From Aequorivita soesokkakensis (GTDB taxonomy: Bacteria > Bacteroidota > Bacteroidia > Flavobacteriales > Flavobacteriaceae), in the NCBI RefSeq assembly GCF_001641085.1, contig NZ_LXIE01000001.1, positions 62,001-126,000 on the forward strand: a stretch of DNA of 64,000 bases, written 5' to 3'. The position numbers and the translations under genes are program-made. Below, in pieces: positions 25,271 through 31,985 of this stretch; positions within the stretch are counted from its first letter, which is position 1; each line of letters starts with the position of its first letter. Below the pieces are notes generated by a model. That model saw only the letters and a list, made by a program, of their open reading frames with translations, made no database searches and was not told the origin of the DNA.

Positions 25271-26121
25271 AAAATTTCATCATCGGCGGTGTGCCTGAAC
25301 ATTTTAATTTGCCTTGGTACATCGCGCTTCGCGACAAAAAATTCAATGAAAAGGGAATCAATCTTCGTTGGAAGGATTTTGCCGGTGGAACTGGCCAAAT
25401 GTGCCGCGCACTACGAGAAAAGGAAATTGATATGGCCGTAATCCTTACCGAAGGAATGGTTCGCGATATTATCAACGGTAGCGAAACAAAAATTGTACAG
25501 GTTTTTGTGAAATCGCCTTTGCTTTGGGGAATTCACGTTGCCGCAAATTCAGATTATGAGACCGTTTCAGATTTAAAAGGAACCGAAGCTGCAATTAGTC
25601 GTTATGGCTCAGGTTCGCATTTAATGGCGTTTGTAAACGCTGAAAATCTTGCTTGGGATTTAAAAAAGGATTTGAATTTTAAGGTGATAAAAGATTTGGA
25701 TGGTGCATTGGAAGGGCTTCCAAAAGGAGACGGCGATTATTTTATGTGGGAAAAGTTTATGACAAAACCCCACGTGGACAAGGGCATTTTCCGTTTGGTT
25801 GGCGAATCCCCTACTCCGTGGCCAAGTTTTGTGATTGCCGTTCGTAACGATGTTTTGGAAAATGAGGCTGAAAGCGTAAAAGCAATCCTTGAAGTAATTA
25901 ATTTGGTAACTTCAGATTTTAAAACCCTTCCAAATATTGATGAAATGATTGCAAAACGCTATGGCCAAAAAATTGAGGATGTTAGAGAATGGCTTTCCTT
26001 GACCGAATGGAGCGATCGTCAATTGACTTCAAAAGAGCTGGAAAATATTCAGCAAAAACTATTGGAACTGGATTTAATTGAAGCTAAAATTCAGAAAAAC
26101 AATATCTTAGAAAATATCTAA
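25267..26121 (+). CDS. Periplasmic-binding-fold protein without signal peptide
   Basis: This 284-residue type II substrate-binding fold resembles NMT1/thiamine-precursor or MqnA-like proteins (GGTGQMCRALREKEIDMAVILTEG; ISRYGSGSHLMAF). It begins MKNFIIGGVPEHFNLPW with no secretion signal, so it is cytoplasmic: a ligand sensor or enzyme, not an ABC transporter partner. No permease or ATPase is encoded nearby. It overlaps the nucleoside phosphorylase gene by four bases. Function unknown. Confidence 0.75.
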   Translation: MKNFIIGGVPEHFNLPWYIALRDKKFNEKGINLRWKDFAGGTGQMCRALREKEIDMAVILTEGMVRDIINGSETKIVQVFVKSPLLWGIHVAANSDYETVSDLKGTEAAISRYGSGSHLMAFVNAENLAWDLKKDLNFKVIKDLDGALEGLPKGDGDYFMWEKFMTKPHVDKGIFRLVGESPTPWPSFVIAVRNDVLENEAESVKAILEVINLVTSDFKTLPNIDEMIAKRYGQKIEDVREWLSLTEWSDRQLTSKELENIQQKLLELDLIEAKIQKNNILENI

Positions 26122-26188
26122 AAAAAATCTTAATATTTACGCAACCCGAAAGTAGAACCTGCATCTTATTTGTATAAAACCAAGTATT

Positions 26189-26296
26189 ATGACTACTTTT
26201 TTAATCGTTTTGGGGGCGTTGTTAGTCACAAACTTCTTGCTATTGCAATTTAGCTGCAACGACGCTACCGAATCTGAAGTACCCGAAGAAGAATAG
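26189..26296 (+). CDS. 35-residue membrane peptide
   Basis: Frame MTTFLIVLGALLVTNFLLLQ then FSCND and an acidic tail ending EVPEEE. One hydrophobic helix (3-21) is followed by a short acidic cytoplasmic or periplasmic end. It lies 67 bases after the binding-fold gene and has its own terminator overlapping the stop codon. The regular architecture and tight terminator support translation; function unknown. Confidence 0.6.
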   Translation: MTTFLIVLGALLVTNFLLLQFSCNDATESEVPEEE

Positions 26297-26320
26297 AAAA
26301 TCTCTCCCCGTTTCTATTCT
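26290..26320 (+). terminator. Terminator after the small membrane peptide
   Basis: Perfect 10-bp stem AGAATAGAAA (26290-26299) with TTTCTATTCT (26311-26320), then ATTGTTTTG. It closes the oxygenase operon and sits 20 bases before the end of the convergent ung gene. Confidence 0.75.
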
Positions 26321-26339
26321 ATTGTTTTGTATTTGAAAA

Positions 26340-27005
26340 TTACCACGCAATTGGTTTTTTCCCTTTTTCCTCTAAATAATCATTTGTTTTGCTGAAGTGC
26401 TTATTGCCAAACCAATAGCCCCTATTTGCGGCCAATGGCGAAGGATGACCACTAGTTAAAACCAAATGTTTTGAATTATCCACCTTTGCTCCTTTCTTTT
26501 TTGCAGGTCCTCCCCAAAGCATAAAAACCAAGCCTTCCCTTTCCTGTGAAAGTTTTTCAATAATGGCATCCGTAAATTTTTCCCATCCCCTATTTTGATG
26601 GCTTCCAGCTTGGTGTGCCCGAACGGTCAAAGTTGCATTTAAAAGCAAAACCCCTTGATCTGCCCAGCGTTCCAAATTTCCATTGCTCGGAATAGGCGTT
26701 CCAATATCAGTCCTTATTTCTTCAAAAATATTTTTTAACGAAGGCGGAGTCGCTACATTTTCACCCACAGAAAAACACAAACCATGCGCCTGTCCGTCGC
26801 CGTGATAAGGGTCCTGCCCAATAATCACAACTTTCACATCATTAAAAGGAGTATGGTTAAAAGCCGAAAAAATCTGCTTTCCCGGCGGAAAACATTTTGT
26901 GGAAGAATATTCATTTTTTACAAATTCCACTAAATTTTTGAAATAAGGCTTTTCAAATTCTTCCTTTAAAATCGCCTTCCATCCGGGCTCAATTGTTACC
27001 TCCAT
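26340..27005 (-). CDS. ung: Uracil-DNA glycosylase, family 1
   Basis: This 221-residue protein has the water-activating motif GQDPYHG with Asp65, the uracil-binding VLLLNATLTV near 119-128, and the DNA-intercalating SGHPSPLAANRG with His187. It removes uracil from DNA in base-excision repair. It is divergent from mutS2, a DNA-repair neighbour, with only a few dozen bases between the start codons. Full length for the family. Confidence 0.96.
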   Translation of the reverse strand: MEVTIEPGWKAILKEEFEKPYFKNLVEFVKNEYSSTKCFPPGKQIFSAFNHTPFNDVKVVIIGQDPYHGDGQAHGLCFSVGENVATPPSLKNIFEEIRTDIGTPIPSNGNLERWADQGVLLLNATLTVRAHQAGSHQNRGWEKFTDAIIEKLSQEREGLVFMLWGGPAKKKGAKVDNSKHLVLTSGHPSPLAANRGYWFGNKHFSKTNDYLEEKGKKPIAW

Positions 27006-27011
27006 TATTGT

Positions 27012-27019
27012 TACTTTTG
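27012..27019 (+). promoter_or_regulatory. -7 element upstream of mutS2
   Basis: TACTTTTG matches TAnnTTTG. It ends one base before an ATG at 27021, so transcription would begin downstream of that ATG. This argues that translation starts at 27045 instead. A TTG at 26993-26995 is a weak -33 candidate. Confidence 0.45.
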
Positions 27020-27044
27020 TATGATTGCTGAAAAAGTAAAATTA

Positions 27045-29219
27045 ATGGAAATAAAACGGAAAGCCCGTATTGACAGTAAAACTTTAGAGGATTTAGAATT
27101 TCCTGCCGTGCTTCGGCAAGTTGCAGAATTTTGTGTAACCGAACCTGGTCGCGAAGCCATTTTGGCTATAATACCTTTTGAGGAATTTTCTGAAATTGAG
27201 CCAGAATTGCAGCGTGTTAAGGAATTTACAGCTTCGTTTGATGGTGACAACAGAATCCCAAATCACGGTTTTGATCCTATTTTTAGGGAGCTTCGTTTGC
27301 TTGAAATTGAAAACAGTAGTCTTGAAATTTCCGGTTTTCGAAAGATTCTTTCCATTTCTGAAACTACACGGATTCTTTTGAAATTCTTTAAGAAATTTGA
27401 AGAATTTTATATTCACTTGAATTCCTTTTCGGAAGATGTCAGTTACACCTCAATCATTTCCGAAGAAATCAACAAACGCGTTGACAAATACGGCGAAATA
27501 AAGGACGAAGCTTCTACAGAACTTGGTATCATTCGCAGGAGATTGAATATTGTAAAAGGAAAGATTAATTCCTCTTTCACAAAAGCACTTTCACAGTACG
27601 CACAGAGTGATTATTTGGACGAAATCCGCGAGTCAGTGGTTGAAAACCGCCGCGTGCTTGCCGTAAAAGCGATGCATCGCAAAAAAGTGAAAGGCGCCGT
27701 TTTGGGTAGTTCAAAAACGGGAAGCATCGTTTATATTGAACCGCAGGAAACGCTGGAATACGCCAACGAGCTCAGTAATCTTTTATACGAGGAAGACGAG
27801 GAAATAAAGCGCATTTTAAAGGCGATGACGGAATTTGTACGTCCGCACGCCGAACTTTTGGCAAGCTATCAGGAATATTTGATAACGATGGACGTGCTTT
27901 ACGCGAAAGCAAAATATGCTTTAAAAATAAACGGCGTGTTGCCCATTATCGTTTCGGAAAAAAAGATTTCGCTTCAAAAAGCATTTCATCCACTGTTGTT
28001 GGTTTCAAACAATAAAAGGAAAGAAAAAACATTTCCGCAAAGCATTGAATTGGTTCCCGATAAACGAATTATTGTAATCTCTGGACCAAACGCAGGCGGG
28101 AAAAGTATCACGCTAAAAACCGTTGGGCTTTTGCAGGTTATGCTTCAAAGTGGGCTGCTAATTTCTGCCGAACCGCAAAGTGAAATCTGCTTTTTCAAAA
28201 GGATATTAACTGATATTGGCGATAATCAATCCATTGAAAATCATTTAAGCACTTATAGTTATCGTCTAAAAAAAATGAATCAATTCCTAAAAAAGTGCAA
28301 TAACAAAACACTTTTTCTGATTGATGAATTTGGAACCGGAAGCGACCCCGAACTCGGTGGCGCTTTGGCAGAAACATTTTTGGAGGTTTTTTACGAACGC
28401 GAAGCTTTCGGGATAATCACCACTCATTACACCAATTTAAAATTGTTGGCGAATGAATTGCCCCACGCCATCAATGCAAATATGCAGTTCGATAACAAAT
28501 CTTTGGAACCTTTGTACCATTTGCATTTGGGTGAAGCGGGAAGCAGCTATACATTTGAGGTTGCGCAGAAAAACGGTATTCCGTACAGTTTGATAAACAA
28601 GGCGAAAAAAAAGATTGAGCGCGGCAAAGTGCGTTTTGATAAAACCATTGCCAATCTTCAAAAGGAGCGTTCAAATCTTCGGAAAACTTCTGAATCCTTG
28701 AAAAATGAGGAACTAAAAGCTAGGATTGAAGGCAAACAATTGGAAGAAGTGAATGCCCGTGTGCAGGAAAAACTGGAAAGCTATCAGGAATTGTTTGATG
28801 CCAATCAAAAACTAATTAGCTTGGGTAAAAAGGTTGATGTACTTTCTGAAAAATATTTCAACAACAAACAGAAAAAACAGTTGATAGACGAGTTGATGAA
28901 GTTGGTAATGATTGAAAACAGCAAGCGAAAAAAGCTTGCGCCAAAAGTGAAAAAGGTTGTAAAAGCCAAAGAACGGGAGGTTATTAAAGAAGTTGAAAAG
29001 AAAGTTGAAGTTATTCGCGAGCGCAAAAAAGAGGAAAAGGAAAAAGCAAAAAAATTACCACCACCAAAACCGAAAGTTGCCCTAAAAATTGGAGACCGAG
29101 TGCGAATGATTGACGGCCGCGCCATTGGAACAATTGATACAATTGAAAAAAACAAGGCAATCGTTAATTATGGAATGTTTACAACCAATGTAAGTTTGGA
29201 GGAACTTGAAAAAGTCTGA
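27045..29219 (+). CDS. mutS2: MutS2-like ATPase without Smr domain
   Basis: This protein of about 724 residues has the MutS core and clamp (1-300), Walker A SGPNAGGKSITLK near 345, Walker B TLFLIDEFGTGSDPELGGAL near 422, and the TTHYTNLK switch. A long charged coiled coil follows (530-665), then a KOW-like end (VALKIGDRVRMIDGRAIGTI). The Smr nuclease domain usual at the MutS2 C-terminus is missing. It probably acts on branched DNA or stalled, collided ribosomes without cutting. The start at 27045 (MEIKRKARID) is favoured by the promoter position; 27021 is the alternative. Confidence 0.88.
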   Translation: MEIKRKARIDSKTLEDLEFPAVLRQVAEFCVTEPGREAILAIIPFEEFSEIEPELQRVKEFTASFDGDNRIPNHGFDPIFRELRLLEIENSSLEISGFRKILSISETTRILLKFFKKFEEFYIHLNSFSEDVSYTSIISEEINKRVDKYGEIKDEASTELGIIRRRLNIVKGKINSSFTKALSQYAQSDYLDEIRESVVENRRVLAVKAMHRKKVKGAVLGSSKTGSIVYIEPQETLEYANELSNLLYEEDEEIKRILKAMTEFVRPHAELLASYQEYLITMDVLYAKAKYALKINGVLPIIVSEKKISLQKAFHPLLLVSNNKRKEKTFPQSIELVPDKRIIVISGPNAGGKSITLKTVGLLQVMLQSGLLISAEPQSEICFFKRILTDIGDNQSIENHLSTYSYRLKKMNQFLKKCNNKTLFLIDEFGTGSDPELGGALAETFLEVFYEREAFGIITTHYTNLKLLANELPHAINANMQFDNKSLEPLYHLHLGEAGSSYTFEVAQKNGIPYSLINKAKKKIERGKVRFDKTIANLQKERSNLRKTSESLKNEELKARIEGKQLEEVNARVQEKLESYQELFDANQKLISLGKKVDVLSEKYFNNKQKKQLIDELMKLVMIENSKRKKLAPKVKKVVKAKEREVIKEVEKKVEVIRERKKEEKEKAKKLPPPKPKVALKIGDRVRMIDGRAIGTIDTIEKNKAIVNYGMFTTNVSLEELEKV

Positions 29220-29379
29220 ATTGAAAATCCCAAATGACAAATCCCAAATCACAAAAAAAATCAAATAATAAATTCCAAATTTCAAAAGCTTTAAAAATGT
29301 TTCAACTAATTGATTTTTGGAAATTGAGATTTATTTGGAATTTGGGATTTGTTTTCTTTGGGATTTCTTAAAAGCAATT
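29220..29379. repeat. Intergenic phrase repeat with inverted arms
   Basis: The left arm repeats AAATCCCAAAT-like words (29229-29257). The right arm has the complementary words (TTTGGAATTTGGGATTTG and TTTGGGATTT, 29335-29368), giving a large imperfect hairpin. It is not coding: the frame extended upstream of the DCC gene here reads only these repeats. Confidence 0.6.
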
Positions 29380-29781
29380 ATGTCTAATAATTATAAAATC
29401 ATCTTATTCGACGGCGTTTGCAATCTCTGCAACGGCGCGGTTACTTATATCATTAAACGCGATAAAAAGAACGTTTTCAAATTTGCGGCGCTTCAAAGTG
29501 AAATTGGTCAACAACTGATTTCAAAATTCAACATAGACACTTCAAAAGTAGATTCCATCATTCTTATAGATGGCGAAAAACATTACACTAAATCCTCAGC
29601 GGCACTTCATATTGCCAAACAGCTGTCGGGCGCTTATCCCCTACTTTTTGGCTTTATGATCGTGCCAAAATTCATCAGAAATTCAGTCTATGATTACATT
29701 GCCAAAAACCGCTATAAATGGTTCGGGAAAAAGGAAAGCTGTATGATTCCTACTGTGGAATTGAAATCTAAATTTCTGTAA
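29380..29781 (+). CDS. DCC-family thiol-disulfide protein (YuxK-like)
   Basis: This 133-residue protein has the defining motif FDGVCNLCNGAV at 10-21, with the CxxC-like pair of a thioredoxin-type fold. The C-terminus is basic (KNRYKWFGKKESCM). DCC proteins are small predicted oxidoreductases of unknown substrate. I use ATG 29380; upstream codons come from the intergenic repeat. A single gene, followed by the two-component promoter region. Confidence 0.88.
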   Translation: MSNNYKIILFDGVCNLCNGAVTYIIKRDKKNVFKFAALQSEIGQQLISKFNIDTSKVDSIILIDGEKHYTKSSAALHIAKQLSGAYPLLFGFMIVPKFIRNSVYDYIAKNRYKWFGKKESCMIPTVELKSKFL

Positions 29782-29811
29782 AATACTTCCTTTCAAAATT
29801 TTGCACTTCGG

Positions 29812-29850
29812 TTAACGATAAGTTAACGACTCGCGTTATTTCCTTAACTT
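29812..29850 (+). promoter_or_regulatory. Helically phased TTAAC repeats upstream of the histidine kinase gene
   Basis: TTAACGA at 29812-29818 and 29823-29829 and TTAACTT at 29844-29850 are spaced 11 and 21 bases apart, about one and two DNA turns. OmpR-family regulators typically bind such direct repeats, so this may be the autoregulatory operator of the adjacent system. A -7-like TACATTTA follows just before the ATG. Confidence 0.45.
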
Positions 29851-29875
29851 TTCACCTAAACAATACATTTACGTC

Positions 29876-31261
29876 ATGCAACTGAAGTTTAAAGGCTTAG
29901 TCGCCATTTCAATTTTTACCCTGATCGCGCTTATCGGCATTCAGGGATATCTTATTTACAATACCTACGAACTAAAGAAAAAAACGTTCAGCATTGATGC
30001 TAGGATGGCTATTTCAAAAGTATATTATACAAAAGAAGTAGATTCCATAATGTGGTTATACCGCAATGATTTCTTTACACAATTGGAGGCATTAAAAAAA
30101 GGAGAAATTTCTAAAAAGGATGCTCTTCAACGTTTAAAACAAAAAACCGAGGAAATAAATCCTGGCTTTTTGGCGGTTTATAAAAAAGGAATGGAGGCTG
30201 AAATGCCCGGAGTTGATATTCAATTTAAAAAGTCTGTAAGCTCAATCTCAGTTAGTGACAGTTTGGGAAATACAGATACGTTATACAAAGAAGATGATCC
30301 GGATAAAATCATGTTGCTCGGCGAAAATTTTGACTCACAGAATGCCGCACTAATTACTTATAGTAACTGGCAAGAGGATCATGATTTCGTAAATAACGGC
30401 AATCCAGATTTTTTTAAACTTAATTTTAAGACCAGCATTTTTATGAATGTTTTAAACTGGAATTCCGTTTTAACAAAGGAACTTTCAGTTTTATTTGTTG
30501 CTTCCTGCTTGCTGTTTTTATTTGTAGTTGGGCTACTCTATTATTCCATTCAAAATTTGATGAAACAGAAACGTGTGGCTGAAATAAAGACAGATTTCAT
30601 CAATAACATTACCCACGAACTTAAAACTCCGCTTTCCACGCTTTCACTTGCAACCAAAACCTTGACTAGCGAACACGCCAATGGAAATAAGGAAATTGCC
30701 GATGGCGCAGTACAAATAATTGACAGACAGAATACCAGACTCCAAAAGCTGATAGACCAAGTACTGCAAAGCAGTTTGGGTTATCAGGAAATCCAGCTTT
30801 CAAAGGAAACTTTTAATGGCAGCATTTTTATGAATGAATTGCTGGACGATTATTTGCTCTCCGTAAATTCTTCAGAAATAAAACTTCACAGAAACATTGA
30901 CAGTACTGGAATTGCGCTTGAAGCCGATAAATTCTATTTGAGTACGGCAATAATAAATCTGTTGAACAACGCCATAAAATACGGCGGTACTGAATTGACG
31001 GTAAGCTACGGAATTGACAAAACTGATTCCACACATTACATCAGCATAAAGGATAACGGCATCGGGATTTCTCCAAAATACCAACGCTTCATTTTTGAGA
31101 AATTTTATCGCGTGAGCGAAAAAGACACCCATAATTACAAAGGTTTGGGGCTGGGACTTTATTACACAAAGCAAATAATAAAAGCTCACGGCGGAAGCAT
31201 TTCTGTGGAAAGCGAAGCCAACAAAGGTTCAATATTCACCATTAAAATTCCAATAATATGA
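29876..31261 (+). CDS. Sensor histidine kinase
   Basis: This 461-residue inner-membrane kinase has helices at about 8-28 and 204-225 enclosing a periplasmic sensor region of about 175 residues with no recognised domain. HisKA follows with phospho-acceptor His247 (NNITHELKTPLS). The HATPase domain has N-box LLNNAIKYGG, G1 DNGIGISPKYQ and G2 GLGLGLYYTK. No HAMP domain is obvious. It overlaps the response-regulator gene by four bases (ATGA), so the two form a cognate pair. Confidence 0.93.
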   Translation: MQLKFKGLVAISIFTLIALIGIQGYLIYNTYELKKKTFSIDARMAISKVYYTKEVDSIMWLYRNDFFTQLEALKKGEISKKDALQRLKQKTEEINPGFLAVYKKGMEAEMPGVDIQFKKSVSSISVSDSLGNTDTLYKEDDPDKIMLLGENFDSQNAALITYSNWQEDHDFVNNGNPDFFKLNFKTSIFMNVLNWNSVLTKELSVLFVASCLLFLFVVGLLYYSIQNLMKQKRVAEIKTDFINNITHELKTPLSTLSLATKTLTSEHANGNKEIADGAVQIIDRQNTRLQKLIDQVLQSSLGYQEIQLSKETFNGSIFMNELLDDYLLSVNSSEIKLHRNIDSTGIALEADKFYLSTAIINLLNNAIKYGGTELTVSYGIDKTDSTHYISIKDNGIGISPKYQRFIFEKFYRVSEKDTHNYKGLGLGLYYTKQIIKAHGGSISVESEANKGSIFTIKIPII

Positions 31262-31956
31262 AAAACATACTCTTAGCAGAAGATGATTTGGATTTCGGAA
31301 CCATGCTGAAACAATATTTGGAGCTTAATAAATTCTCTGTTTCTTGGGCAAAGGATGGCAATGAAGGTTTTGAAATTTTTAAGAATGGCGATTTTGACAT
31401 TTGTATTCTCGATGTTATGATGCCTATTATGGACGGTTTTTCACTTGCGGAAAAAATAATTGAAGTGAATCCGGAAATTCCTTTTCTATTCCTTACAGCC
31501 CGTAAAACAAAGGAAGACAGAATAAAAGGTTTAAAACTTGGCGCGGATGATTATGTGGTAAAACCTTTTGAGGCGGAGGAATTGATCCTTCGCATAAAAA
31601 ATATTATGAACCGTGCGGAACAACAGCGAACCGTTCGCGCCGAACTTCCCCAAAATGAAATCATTTCCATTGGAAAATACGCGTTCGACGCTACCAATCT
31701 GGAATTGAAAATCAACGACAAAACCCAAAAAATCACTGAAAAAGAAGCTCGATTGCTTTTTTATCTCTATTCAAACAGAAACCAATTGATAAAACGTGAC
31801 GATATTCTTCTGCACGTGTGGAACAAAACAGATTTTTTCTCCGGAAGAAGTATGGACGTATTCATTACACGTGTTCGCAAAAGGCTTCAAGACGATCCCA
31901 ACATTAGTATTGACAGTGTTCGCGGAATAGGTCTGGAATTCAATATTAAAAATTAA
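31258..31956 (+). CDS. OmpR-family response regulator
   Basis: This 232-residue protein's receiver domain (1-118) has acidic pocket Asp9/Asp10, phospho-acceptor Asp52 (CILDVMMPIMDG), Thr in FLTARK and Lys in DDYVVKPF. The C-terminal winged helix (130-232) has the recognition region SGRSMDVFITRVRKRL. It is phosphorylated by the preceding kinase and is likely to bind the phased TTAAC repeats upstream of the operon (inference). The T9SS cargo gene follows after 29 bases and may be under its control. Confidence 0.94.
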   Translation: MKNILLAEDDLDFGTMLKQYLELNKFSVSWAKDGNEGFEIFKNGDFDICILDVMMPIMDGFSLAEKIIEVNPEIPFLFLTARKTKEDRIKGLKLGADDYVVKPFEAEELILRIKNIMNRAEQQRTVRAELPQNEIISIGKYAFDATNLELKINDKTQKITEKEARLLFYLYSNRNQLIKRDDILLHVWNKTDFFSGRSMDVFITRVRKRLQDDPNISIDSVRGIGLEFNIKN

Positions 31957-31985
31957 ATCCAATTATTAATTAAAACAAAGTGAAA

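Noticed and set aside
29317-29379. N-terminal extension of the DCC protein
   Set aside because: It translates the intergenic repeat and has no homologous pattern; the motif FDGVCNLCNG lies normally near the chosen start.
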